Assembly: GCF_024323335.1 (NCBI RefSeq)
Contig: NC_066583.1
Span: 416,838,031-416,902,030 of the forward strand
Direction: 5' to 3'
Length of the DNA: 64,000 nucleotides
Source of the DNA: Lathyrus oleraceus
Taxonomy: Eukaryota > Streptophyta > Magnoliopsida > Fabales > Fabaceae
Shown: positions 23,152-35,160 of the stretch, one piece after another
Layout of the letters: each line of letters starts with the position of its first letter
How positions within the stretch are numbered: position 1 is the stretch's first letter
The notes under the pieces: model-generated
What the model was told of the DNA's origin: nothing
What the model saw: only the letters and a program-made list of their open reading frames with translations
Database searches by the model: none
Translations under genes and position numbers: made by a program

Positions 23152-25775
23152 CCTTAATCCTAACAGAATTTTCAGGAGATCACATTCTAGATCCAAATTT
23201 TTCTTTCCCTCCAAATTTTTATCTCCATTGAAACTTCAGATTTTTCCACATAGCATCTGAATTTTGTTGGATATTCGGGTTCTCTGATCATCATTGAGTG
23301 CAAATCAAGCCTTGATTTGAAGAATTCGAGTAGAAATCAAGTTGTGCAAGCTCAAGAACATGAAGATGGAAACTGCCATTTGAGCTAGATCTAGGTCGTG
23401 CCAAGCTTCAATTCATACATCAAACTTCAAGTCATCATCTCAGGATTGGATCTGGACACTTGCAAGGCCTCGAATCTACAGTTTCTATTGATTGCTCTTC
23501 AAGCGGTTAGGATTTCGAACCTCTTAATTCTCCATTTTAAGCACATAATGTTGTAGATCCTTGACTGCTGAGCATCCTGATGTAAATTTCATGAAAAATG
23601 GTGAAGAATTGCATGAGACATCTGGAATTGAAGTTTTGAATGCATAAATGTTTTCTTTCGATTTGCACGATCCATGATGATTTAGACTTAAATAATGCTG
23701 GATTTATGATGTACGTGTTGAGAGCTTTCATTTGATGTATGCCATGCTGTTTTCTACAAAAAAAAATTGTTGAGCATGCACTGTAGCACCACCGTCTCCA
23801 TAAGGAAGACGGTGGAAACCACCGCTCTGGCCGCCGTCTGCAACTGGTGGTTTTTTGCTAGGGTTTTGTCCCCGTGTACATCCACACGAGCGTCCTGCTG
23901 TCCAGATGATTGGCTATCGCTCACTTGACCTTGTCCACATGTGCTTGGACTGCTGACTAGGCTGCCACTTCAATTAGTGAAGTGCATCGTTTTGGCCATA
24001 CCTCGCTTCGATTCCCAGCGAGTGCATTTCATTTTCCTTTTGTTTTCCTTAGTACAAACGACCGTGTTTTGGTGATGCATGGTTCGAGACTCCGCTCCAG
24101 CACTTTTTTCAAATTTAATTCACATTTTTCCATTTCCCTTCAATTTATCATGTTTTGTTCTTCATTTTACTTCAATATTTTCTCCAACTTCCAAAAATCA
24201 TAATAAATTGAAATTTAATCTAAATCACTTCCAATTTTTTACTACATGTTCATATGGATGTCTATTATTTTGTGATGTTGATTTCATGATTTTATCATTT
24301 TTGGATTTTTAATTATGGAATGTTATTTGAACATGTATGTAAATGTGACATGCTTCATTCATTCTATTGTGAAATGCTCATACATTGGCCAATTGATTTG
24401 AAATTTGGTAGGCTGATTCCTAACATGATACATGATTTTTGAGGCTTGGTTGTGCATTTTTAGCATTTTTCATCTCTGTTTTAGGCACATGAATGTATGG
24501 TGTGACAATGTGTGTCACACAATTTGATGTCATACTTGTTCATTTTCATATACATGTCAATTGATCTCTTTTGATTACAATTTTTTGCATGATGCTTGTG
24601 ATTGACATGTTGTGTGCACCTAAAAATTTCCATGGTTGTTTGATTCATTTCTGTTTTAATATGGAATTTTCATTCTTGATGACCAATTGTGTGCTTTGTA
24701 ATTGCCTTTGCCATATCTTGCTCATGTGATGACTTTGCTTGATGCTTTAGACTTGGTCCTTTTTAGGACATGTTCTTGCTTGATTATATGAGCTTCATGT
24801 TGAATATTGGTTGTTGTTTTGACTTTTTGCTTTGTCTTTGACCCTAGGCTTTGCCCTAGGGGTTTGTACTCACAATTTGAGCTTTGCCTTTCAGGTTCAA
24901 GCAATTAGTTCTAATGGATGATGTGATCTCCTTGCTTGAGATGCAATTTACTTGTTTAACTAATTTTGATTGTGTTGTAGGTCCTTTGGTGGCTAACTCA
25001 CTTGAGTGTTTGCCTCTTATGGCTTACATGTTGTACATATTGGGAATGTCTGATTGTTGTTAATTGTTTGGTTGTTTGAATGTGAATACTGATTGTTTAG
25101 CTTTTCATACAGGTGCCTTAGCCGCTTAAGCTCATTATCTGAGCTTTGCTTTGCTTGTGGTTGGCATACCACTTAGGTAATCTCTCTAACTCCATGTAGT
25201 CTGGAAGCCCTGTCGTTTCTTTTGGCAGGCATTTGGCTGAAGTCCTCCTTAAGAGGCAATGTCTTTGTTTGTTTAGTGTTGTGCTAAAGACCTCATTGTC
25301 GAGGCATGTGACTTAAGTCCTCCTAACTGAAGAGGCAATTGGCAGATAGAAGGGATTTGCAATCAATCCCCTGCTATTCAGTTGAGTCTTTCATTATGCT
25401 CGCACTACATGCTGATGCATTTGAATAAACACCCAAGATCATTGTATATAGAGTCAGTCATGTGGAATAGAGTCCCTCTTTCTGGACTCCCACACCTTCT
25501 TTGATTCAAGCTCACCCAGGCCAGGGTTAAGAGCTATGAGGTCTAACTCTCATCTCCCATTTCATCTGCTCACCCTGAAGGTCTATGTCAGTGGTTAAGA
25601 GTCTGAACACCCATAAACAGTATTGGCTTGTTTGTCAAGGTTGATATGACCCCTTGACTAAAGCCCAACCTTGTCTGAGCCTCTTGCTTGTGTATAGAGT
25701 GTGATAATTGATTGATGTGATTGCTTGTGTTTGCATTTGCATATGCAATTGCATTTGTTGTTTGTTTTGTTTGAG

Positions 25776-26087
25776 GAGTCAGATGTAAGACCATTGATTG
25801 GCTATATGTTTCCTGTTCCTTTTGGGGAGCTAGATATAAGACCATTTATTGGCACTCCATTTCCTATTTTGTTTCTTTTGTGGAGTTAGAGGTAAGACCA
25901 TTTATTGGCACTCCATTTCCTATTTTGTTTTCTCTTGTGGAGTCAGATGTAAGACCATTGATTGGCTATCTGTTTCCCATATTGCTTTGTGGAGTTGGAC
26001 GTAAGACCATTTATTGGCACTCCGTTTCCCATCTCGTTTTGGAGTTGGATGTAAGACCATTTATTGGCAATCCATTTCCAGTTTTGT
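25776..26087 (+). repeat. LTR-internal tandem array, about 6 copies of a 50-57 bp unit
   Basis: Each unit has GGAGTCAGATGTAAGACCA followed by TTTATTGGCACTCCATTTCC or a close variant, then a T-rich spacer. Starts are near 25776, 25828, 25881, 25938, 25990 and 26041. The reverse complement of the same unit is in the Ogre-2 LTRs with about four copies each. Confidence 0.85.
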
Positions 26088-26742
26088 TGCTCCTTTGAGC
26101 TTGCTTATTTGCTTATTGCTTTGTGTTGCCTAATTCCAAAGGAACTTACTCGAATCATTTCTATGATTTTGAGAAAGCAATCCTGCCTGTGGCTTTGTTC
26201 CCTTAACCCTCACCTTGCATGCTTAACCTTGATCCATCTATTTTCATCTTTAACCCAAACCAGAAACTTTTTGTGCAAACATTTTGACTGGTTTTCAAAA
26301 CTAGAAACCTAGGCCTTAAGCCTTTGATTTTCAAAATTCTCATTTCCTAATACTCATTGTAATTGAACTCTAATTCATACTTTGACTTCTTTGTGAATAC
26401 TTCTAACTGGTTAATTCAACTCATTCAATTGCTTTTGTGGCCCTTGTCCACTTCTTAATCAAGTTTTCATGCATTAGCTATAGATCTGAATTATCTTAGC
26501 GGTTGATGTAAATCTCACCTCATCCTTAGTGATCGAATCATAAGTCTTCCATACTGATAACAGGGTTAACCCCTCTAGTATGTCGAAGCTATTCTCACAT
26601 GGTGGATTGTTGACTCAGGTCGAGTGTTCTCCCTTTGATAATGAAAGACCTTAAGGCTTTTGTTTAAAATCAATCCACTCACTTTTTGGAAATCTTTTAG
26701 CCGAACTACGAGGTTTTGATCCTTATCTTTCATGAAAAGGTA

Positions 26743-26747
26743 CGTAC
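26743..26747. other. Target-site duplication of Ogre-2, left copy
   Basis: CGTAC here against CGTAG at 44926-44930, four of five bases. The uninterrupted form GGTACGTAGTCAATGGG at 52361 in a related LTR shows what the site looked like before insertion. Confidence 0.7.
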
Positions 26748-27225
26748 TGTCGCATTACGCGAAAAACCGGCGGGAAAGCGAAACAACAGAGCCGCCACCG
26801 TGCGTTATTTATCCCAAAAGAGGGAAAGGAAACGCTCGAAGTAAACCTGGAAAAGACATGGACTCGCGACTAAAGAGAATGGGATCGGGAGTCAGTTATG
26901 CGAAAGGAAGGTATTAGCACCCCTACGCATCCGTCGTACTCGACGGGATCCACGCACAAAAGGAACGAATATGGTTGCTAAAACACTGCTCACAAACAAA
27001 CACACTGGCTGAAAGAGACACAAGAAAACAAACGAAACTAACTCGGCAGGATGTCGCATCCTGGGCCTACATAGTCTATCAGGCATAGACATCAGAGTCG
27101 ACCTAGTTCGGACAGGGGGGAAACGTGCTCGCTAGGATGTCGCATCCTATGCATACGTATCTTCTCTGACAGAAGAATCAGAGCACTCGTAGCTCGGCTA
27201 ACGCACGCCAAACAAACAACACAGG

Positions 27226-27440
27226 AAATCGACTACCAATCACTGGAATTACGTCAAACTCCACACAAACAGGCAAACCTGGAATCCAAATGCCCATCGT
27301 TGGACTTACATCAGACTCCGAAACAACAAACACACACAGGAAACCAACTGCCAATCGCTGGACTTATGTCAGACTCCAACAAAGAAACTGGAAACCGAAT
27401 GCCAATCGCTCGACTTACATCGGACTCCAACCAGAAAAGG
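27226..27440 (-). repeat. LTR-internal tandem array in Ogre-2 3' LTR, about 4 copies
   Basis: Units of about 55-62 bases with TGCCAATCGCTGGACTTA and CAGACTCC. It is the reverse complement relative of the array at 25776-26087. The 5' LTR carries the same array at about 40737-40945. Confidence 0.8.
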
Positions 27441-29649
27441 AGAAACAACTCACACAAACAAAACAAAAGGGCGCCCGGAGAGATCAGCTCATCTCCTGCC
27501 TACGTACCTCATCTGGTATGAGGATCAGGGCGACGTAGTTCCCCTACGCAGGGACAAAGGACTAGCCTAACCAGATACAAAGGGAGATACAACTAGGGAG
27601 ACTACGACTAGAGCCTAGATGTTATCATGCATATCATCCCTAAGTTAAGGTTGCTATCTAACTTGCACGGGGAGCAAGCTATCCTAAACACCACAGGCAA
27701 AGCAAACAATCACAAATAACACACACTATATACACACAAAGTGGGCTCACGCAAGGGTTAGGCTGTGAAACACAAGCCATCTGGAATCGGGTGATGTTAG
27801 CTCTTAACCCTAACATTGAGAGTTAGGGTGAAGCAGATGAAATGGGAAGTGAAGATGAGACTTCACAGCTCTTATCCCTGGTATGGGAGAGCTTCAGACA
27901 AAGGAATGTGTGGGTTCAGAAAGTGGGAACCCTTCTACACATATGACTGACTCAACAGAGATCTTGGGTTAATATCCTCAATGCATCAACACCAGTTGTG
28001 TGAGCAAAGGGATGACTCAACTGAATAGTAGGAGATGGATTGCACATCTCTTGTATCTGCCAATTGCCTCTTAGAGGTCTTTTCCTGCTTGGCACAAATG
28101 TAAACAATCACAAGCATTGCCTCTTAAGGAGGACTTCAGACAGGTGCCTGACCAAATAACAGGCCAGGTCTTCCAAACTACATGGAGTCAGAGACATTAT
28201 ACCTCAAATTGGTTAAGCAACCAAGCAACAACAAAAGTAAGTTCACAATGAACTATAGCAACTAATGTACCTGAAAACAATCTAACTCAGTCAATACTCA
28301 ACTCAAAAAGTCAAACAGACAGACTAAAAGTCAACAGTTAACTGTACAAACAGACAACAAGCAATGCATCAAGCAAAGCACAAGCTCAACTCAAAGGAGC
28401 TAATCCACCTACAAAACAACTTAATGTTAATCAACATCAATCAAATATCAATCCAAATGAGCAAATGAATCACACTCCTCAAGGCCATATGCTTCTTGTC
28501 TTGAAAACACAACTCAAACATAAGCACTAACCACTAGGACATGGCCTAGGGTCAAAGAGGGATAAATAATTCAAAACAGAACATGAAAATTGACATGAAT
28601 CAAATTAAACCAATTTAGAAGACAATCCAAGTGGTCTCATATCAATAGCATCCACCAATTTCATTTCATAAAGCAAACATGGCAAGGCATGCATTTCAAA
28701 CCTCATTGAAGCAAACAGAATGAATCAATCCTCATCAACTCAAAAACAATTCAATAAATCCCAAGAAAAATCATGGCTAAACAGAATTCATCACATGGTC
28801 ATCATACCAAAAATCAAGTAATTTGGATTGGTGGAAGCATGTCAAATAAATTCTCTAAGGCAAGGCAAGGCAAAACAAGCTCATACAAGGCACAATTAGA
28901 TGCATCAAGTTCACACAAGCACAAAACAAAATCTACACATGATATGGACATCAAACCAAAGCTAAGACAAACTTTAAAGTGTCTAGAATACATGTGCAAA
29001 ATTTCAGGTTCATATGATAAACAACCAGTATTTCACAAATCTTTTAAATTCATGACTATCCAAAAGTCCAAACATGACCAATCAGCAAAGAAAATCTCAA
29101 ACAAATTGGAAATGCACTCAAAAATTCCACAAAATTCACAAGCAATCCTAACATCCAGAAGTATCATCATGCAAAAAATTAGATTAATTGGCATTGAATT
29201 GGCATAGAAAATAAATCAACAAATCAAGCAAGCAATGGTGTGAAACACATTGTCACACCTACATTCAACAGATCATATCTCATCAACCAGGAATAGGAAA
29301 AATGCAAACTCTATACCAAAATGACCATTAGGATATCTGTTTTAAACATGCAAAATTTCAAGAGTGTTGGAACAAATCTCATCATTTCACAATCAAAATG
29401 GCAAGGCATATCAAGAAAATACACATGCAAACATTCTCTAGGCAAAATAAAAATCCATCCAGGCACAAATCATGGAAAAATACTCATTAAATTCTAGACA
29501 TCATGAGGAAAATGGTGAAAAAAACCTCACATTATTTGGACAATCCATCATGAAGTTATGAATTTTTCAAATGGAGAAAATATTAAAAAACATGTGAAAT
29601 GGCATGGTGTGAACATGAAGCATAAAGGATTAAAAAGCCAAAGCAAATG

Positions 29650-29720
29650 TTGAAAACGTCCGGAGCCAAGGATCGAACCACGTTGGAATTTGAATGTGGC
29701 GCTCTCACAATGAAACGCCG
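29650..29720 (-). other. tRNA-promoter-like box in Ogre-2 LTR
   Basis: On the minus strand GTGAGAGCGCC is followed about 24 bases later by GTGGTTCGATCCTTGG, a full match to the B-box pattern GGTTCRANNCC. The 5' LTR has the same at about 43030-43060. No cloverleaf tRNA is apparent. Confidence 0.4.
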
Positions 29721-31565
29721 CGTTTCATTAAAGGTGATGTGGCACGGGGAAACGCTCTAGACCAATTAAAATGACACGCTGTACTACATGCAGCCAATAC
29801 ATGCGCATAAACAGAAAATCTCATGCAGCAAGCGAGGAAATGGATCTAGCACGCATCTGGAAACGAAAATCTAGGGTTCATGCAATGTTCATCATCAAAT
29901 CCAGGCTCAAGAACATTTTATTCCAGAAATCAAGAATGAATATACCATTGGCTTCGTCTTTCCAAGCACATCACTAATCTAACATCAATTTATCCTAATT
30001 CTCACTATCATGCACGGATCGAGCCAAAGAAGTTTTGTACATCAATCTTAAAATCAGCATATCTTTCTTATTTCTTGATGAAAATCAAAGATTCAATGTT
30101 CAATGCACTCACCTATGAAGGATCTACCAAAAGCACCTAAACATTTCATGAATTATGAGGATCGATTCCTGACCTGAATTGAAGTGCAGAAGTGGATTCG
30201 TGGATTTCAGGTTTTGTAAGGTCCAAACAGGTGTTCTCCAATGCTTATGTGAATGGATGGAAGAAGGATCAATGCTCAACCGTGCTTAATGCAGCTCAAA
30301 TCCTCACTTTCCATTGATGAAGCTTGCTTTGACAGTTCCAAATTCTGCTCGAAAATGATGAACTCTTGCTTGCAGAAGGTCCAATAACACTTGTGGATGA
30401 TGAATCAATGAAGAACAATGCAAGGTTTTGGCAGAATTTGAATGAAAAGTTGAGAGAAAAAGTTTGTGAAAAATGCAAAAGTGGATCTAGATCTGAGATT
30501 TGGATGTGTTAACCACATTTTCTGTTATGATTTTCAATATATATGTGTTGTTAATCAAACTCTTAATCCCAATTAGCCAAATGCAAGTGATTAATGAAAA
30601 TGCAAGTGTAATGCAAATTTGGTCAATTCACCTTATGTGCATGGAATGATTGCTACAGTACACGAGTTCATGTGCCAAATCACTTGCAAAATCCATTTGG
30701 AGCCAAATGCACATGATGGAATGTGTGGAAAATGCTTAATTTTCAAATTGCAATTTTCCCTCCAAATTCAAATGAAATTCAAATGAAAAATGCAATATTT
30801 TTGTGATGAGAATTGATGAAATGTAATGCATGGTTTGGATAGCTCATGTTAAAACAAGAATGTAGCAAAAAATCCCACTCCATTTGGCCTTTTGGTGTGA
30901 AAGTTATCCCCTTTTGAATTTCAAATTTTCTTGGCAAAGATTGATCCATAACTTTTCAACCACACATGAGAAATTCATTTTCTTGGACTTTTTGGAAAGG
31001 GGAGAGCAAGATCTTCAACTTTCATGTTGGACAAAAGTTCATTTGAAGCTTGATTGATGATGTAATCTTGAGGAGAAGACCTTTCCATTTTTGGCATTTT
31101 GAAATTACAGGTCACTTACTATTTTTGGAAACTCTTCATCTGACCTCAAATTCTCCATTGTTGATGTTTGACATGTAAAATGAGACTTGTATGGACATGA
31201 ATGAGGCCTCTCTAACCATCTCCCACCTTCAAATCCATGATTGAATGCACAGTTGACTTTGGTTGACTTTCTAGGGTTTGAGATGCATTGTGCAATGACT
31301 GATGAGCTTTGAGCATCCAACCTTTGGCCAAACCATTTCAAAATTATCCCTAGGTCACATGAACTCAATGAACCAACCCTAGGGCCTTGCTTCAATAGGA
31401 AATGCACTTGCTTGCTTGCACAACTGGATTTCCTGACCAGTCTTGACTGATGACTTGCACTTGGGCAATGGACAATGCAATGCTATGCAGTGGACAATAT
31501 AATGTTAATGACCTAATCATGAAAATGTATGTACAAAAGGGGAGGTGCAAATTTGAGGTGCTACA

Positions 31566-31578
31566 GCTGCCCCTATTC
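31566..31578 (-). promoter_or_regulatory. Polypurine tract of Ogre-2
   Basis: Minus strand GAATAGGGGCAGC directly precedes the LTR start TGTAGC. The Ogre-3 LTR at 47890 has the almost identical AATAGGGGCATC in front of it, which supports both boundaries. Confidence 0.8.
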
Positions 31579-31798
31579 AATCAACTGGGAACCCGAACGG
31601 ATGAGAGCAACGACTGTCAGACTTTCAGGGTAAACAGGGATTGAATACCGAAGAACCGTAGAAATTTGCACAATTGGGGATCCAACAGTAACTTCAACTG
31701 GGATCTGATATTTATTACTAGGGATTTTGGTTTTTCTCTCTCAAAGGTACAACCACATCCAGACATCGAAAGACGATGAATGGGTAAGGAAATCACAA

Positions 31799-32640
31799 CT
31801 AGATGCCAACGGACAACTAGGAAAAACTCGACATTTATCGAAACCAGCGGAGAGGTAAATAGACAAACTAGATGTCAACGGACAACTAGGAAAAACTCGA
31901 CGTTTATTAAAACCAACGGAGAGGTGACTAGACATCAACGGATGACTGGGAAGACTCGACCAGACGTCAACGGACGAAAGGGAGAAACTCGACGTTTATC
32001 GACACCAACGGAGAAGGAGAAGGACTCGACCAGACGTCAACGGACGAAAGGGAGAAGCTAATCACAACCAAACGTCAACGGACGATTGGGAAAAACTCGA
32101 CGTTTACCGAAACCAACGGAGAGGTAAACAGACATCAACAGATGACCTGTGGGGAAATTACAACTAGATGTCAACGGACAACTAGGAAAAACTCGACGTT
32201 TACCGAAACCAACGGAGAGGTGACCAGACATCAACGGATGACCTGGGAAAACTCGACCAGACGTCAACGGACGAAAGGGAGAAACTCGACGTTTATCGAC
32301 ACCAACGGAGAAGGAGAAGGACTCAACCAGACGTCAACGGACGAAAGGGAGAAGCTAATCACAACCAAACGTCAACGGACGATTGGGAAAAACTCGATGT
32401 TTACCGAAACCAACGGAGAGGTGACCAGACATCAACGGATGAACTGGGAAAACTCGACCAGACGCCAACGGACGCAAGGGAGAAACTCTACGTTTATCGA
32501 CACCAACGGAGAAGGAGAAGCTCGACGTTTATCGACACCAACGGAGAAGGAGACCCTACTGGGGAAGAGCGGAATACATCTAGATGTCAACGGACATCTA
32601 GGAAAAACTCGACGTTTATCGAAACCAACGGAGAGGTAGC
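31799..32640 (-). repeat. 3' UTR tandem array of Ogre-2, about 25 half-units with higher-order structure
   Basis: Roughly 25 copies of a 30-36 base half-unit centred on TCAACGGA or CCAACGGAGA, alternating two types (AAACTCGACGTTTATCGA and ACGTCAACGGACGAAAGG). A larger period of about 296 bases is visible: the block starting GACGTCAACGGACGAAAGG at about 32034 recurs at about 32330 with the same internal order. Hypervariable 3' UTR tandem repeats are a known trait of Ogre and have seeded satellites in pea relatives. Confidence 0.88.
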
Positions 32641-35160
32641 TCACTGGGGATCAAGGTCACGACATGGAGCAGACAGGAAGGAACACCAAGGATGCCGGGT
32701 TGTAGGTATGAAACAGGTGGCCGACCAAAGCGTGAATTGGTTTTTACTCCAAAACACTCATCCTCCTGAAGAGGGCTAGAAAAGCAATCTTGTTAAAGGA
32801 TGGACATTCGATTCCACAAGGAATACGAATCTTACTCGACTGGGGAGGACAAAACTTCGACCCAAGAGTGCATGAGATATATTATCTATAGCCGTCAAAA
32901 CATAGATAATACACTCGCATGGGAGATTATCCATAACCGGGTTGTAGGTTGTTAAATGGATAAATCGACCGACATCATCCTGAAGAGTGCGAAGGCAAAA
33001 ATTTTAAAGGATGGACATTTGATTCCGCAAGGAATACGAATCTTACTCTGATGGTGAAAACAATCAAAAGATTGACCAAAGAGCGCATGAGATATATTAT
33101 CTATAGCCGTCAAAACGTAGATAATACACTCGCATGGAAGATTATCCATAACCGGGTTGTAGGTTGTTAAACGGATAAATCGACCGAAAAGAAAGGCATC
33201 GGGATACCAAGACTAGGTATGCAAAGATGACCAATCAAAAGGGGAAGACCCGCTGGGGATAAAGTTGCTTACTCATAGCAAATATCTGCAAGGTGAAAGG
33301 AATATCAATACCGAAATTGGATAATGATAACCACAAATAGGGGATTACATCTACCGGTTCGTAGGCAGAAAACCACGGAAAAGTAACTGTCATCAACTAG
33401 GATGAGCACAAAGGTTGACTCCACAAATGGGAGAACATGGAGTTTACATCTACCAGTTTGTAGGTAGAAGACCACAAAGATAGGACTTACAGCTACCGGG
33501 TAGTAGGTAGAAGCCAACGAATTCCACTGAGGATAAGATGAATGAGTGTCGGTTAGTGAGCAACTATTCATTTATACCACAGGGAAGCACAAGAGACAGC
33601 CCCAAGGAAGCCAGTTTAGGATCGATCCAAAAAGGCATACTGAATCAAGACTCATCCTAATGAGGAAAGAACTCAACAGGGAAAACCCATCCCATTATGT
33701 GTGGGGGGAGGGAACGGAAACAACCGTCATCCACGAGGGTATAACTCAGTGGGGAGGGCAAAAGGAAATGACAGACACTTTCTGCCTAAGGGGTCGACTC
33801 TATATGGAGAGATCAGACACACCCACATCTGCTAGGGGAATAGATTCAAGCTTGCAAGATGCTACCAATTTGGGGAGTAACACTGCTGGGGATACCCGCT
33901 CAACTAAGAAGTCACTTGTTGGGAAAACGCCAACCTCTCAACCATGCTGGGGAACCCAATTTTGAAATCAATCCAATGGGGATGCCAAATTCTTTCCAAC
34001 AACCCAATCTCAAGTGATCACCACGGCCTGGGGCTGATGGATATGTTTGCAATGCTGATGCATGAGTTTTTTTTTGTAGCGCAATGCCCCATGATCATGG
34101 AAATGCTACGCACTAATGATGCAATATGCTATGCTTATCTAAATGATGAATTCATAAAAACACGTCTCCTTCAGAGACAACACCGGGGAGCTCCAGGAAC
34201 TAAGCTGAAGATTCCAATACCACGTCAATTTCCACCCTGATGGGGAAAGACAAACCTTGCTGAGGATGAACTCCATCGAACCCGAACTGCTTGGGGATTA
34301 CCCTGCTAGTGGAGGCAACCAATGCTTATCTCTACTGGGGATGATTTCACCGGACTCGATCCGCTCGGGGACCTTACTAGGGGAAAACCATCAACACAAA
34401 CCCTCTGCTATGGAGATCCACTAGGGGAAATGCTCCACACCCTGATGGGGAAATGCATAACTCTGTTGAGAAAGGCCTACACCACTCTGCTGAGGAAATA
34501 ATACACTAGGCCTTACTGGGGATAGACATCCACAACCCTGCAGGGGACAAGCATTCACAACCCCGCTGGGGATACATCCTCAACCCTTAGGAACAATCTT
34601 CCCATCGATGCTTCCACTGGTGAGATACGGTTTATTCGACACCGACCGCCCATCGACTCGTCAAACACTGGCATTCATCATCCAACCACAGTGTCGACTT
34701 TCCACTTTTGAGAACTCCCAGACTCGTCTGGACTTTTCTGATTCATCACCTTGTACTCACGACTTCTCCGTACTCCGCGGAGATCGAACTCCTGGGATTC
34801 ATACAAACTTTCCAGTCATCAGACTTTGAAGAGTCTTCTTGATTAACCTTCCAGGATCGTCGTCGTAATCCTTCACCGTCCTTCTATCCCTTGCCCCTGG
34901 TTGGACTCTGCCGGGATCTTTTGTCAAAAGGCTTCATATCACAGACTGCCAGTGAGTGAACATAGCTAACCGCACCTGCGAAAGAGATCGTTAGATAAAA
35001 GCGTGCCCCAAGCGTGCCAATATTTCATCACCTAGGTCACTCAAACTTCCGAATAAGATTTCCAAATTTCAATCTTATAAGCATGCATCGGAAGGGATCT
35101 CCATGTTTCAAAATGCAAATATTCTTATTAAAATAAACGGATGTTTTCGTAATCAAAGCG
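32641..35160 (-). repeat. Remaining 3' UTR of Ogre-2, with a roughly 207 bp duplication
   Basis: Non-coding. Two copies of a roughly 207-base unit lie at about 32772-32975 and 32980-33190. They share AAAGGATGGACATT, GAATACGAATCTTACTC, ATATATTATCTATAGCCGTC and CATAACCGGGTTGTAGG. The motif ACCGG(G/T)T..TAGG occurs about six times at 32690-33510. 33550-35160 is full of CTGGGGA-type words. Open frames on the plus strand here (for example 33546-33965) are antisense to the element and unlike any protein I know. Confidence 0.75.

Larger units (their letters stand above)
22988..26747 (+). repeat. Ogre-family LTR, first part (split by Ogre-2)
   Basis: Plus-oriented LTR that continues at 44926. It keeps about 150 bases of U3, a TATA box (23144-23151), a leader, a B-box-like TTCGATTCCCAGCG at about 24008, an AT-rich middle and an internal tandem array at 25776-26087. 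The conserved tail GAACTACGAGGTTTTGATCC lies at about 26703-26722. Its left end abuts the truncated Athila RNase H, so the first part of U3 is lost. The sequence is related to the Ogre-2 LTRs, for example through CTCCTTAAGAGGCAATG at 25246. No gene. Confidence 0.8.
26748..31565 (-). repeat. 3' LTR of Ogre-2, 4818 bp
   Basis: Starts TGTCGCATTACGCG, ends GAGGTGCTACA. It includes the Ogre block GCCGCCACCGTGCG, a tandem array at 27226-27440 and a B-box-like GGTTCGATCC (minus, at about 29675). A TATA-like TATATATT (minus) lies at about 30537-30544. It holds about 150 bases, about 28754-28905, that are missing from the other LTR. Short frames inside it are chance. Confidence 0.9.

Noticed and set aside
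28773..29207. 144-codon frame in the Ogre-2 LTR
   Set aside because: The other LTR copy has a 150-base deletion within it, and there is no protein signature. LTR sequence only.
32142..32639. 165-codon repetitive Thr/Arg/Asn-rich protein
   Set aside because: It is the translation of the tandem repeat array, and several overlapping frames are equally open.
31799..32640. Regularly spaced repeats that could suggest a CRISPR array
   Set aside because: Half-units are contiguous and diverged, with no unique spacers, in a plant retroelement 3' UTR. It is an ordinary tandem array.
33546..33965. 139-codon frame as a host gene
   Set aside because: Falls within the Ogre-2 3' UTR, antisense to the element, with low-complexity composition and no recognisable domain. 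Kept only as part of a weak antisense lead.
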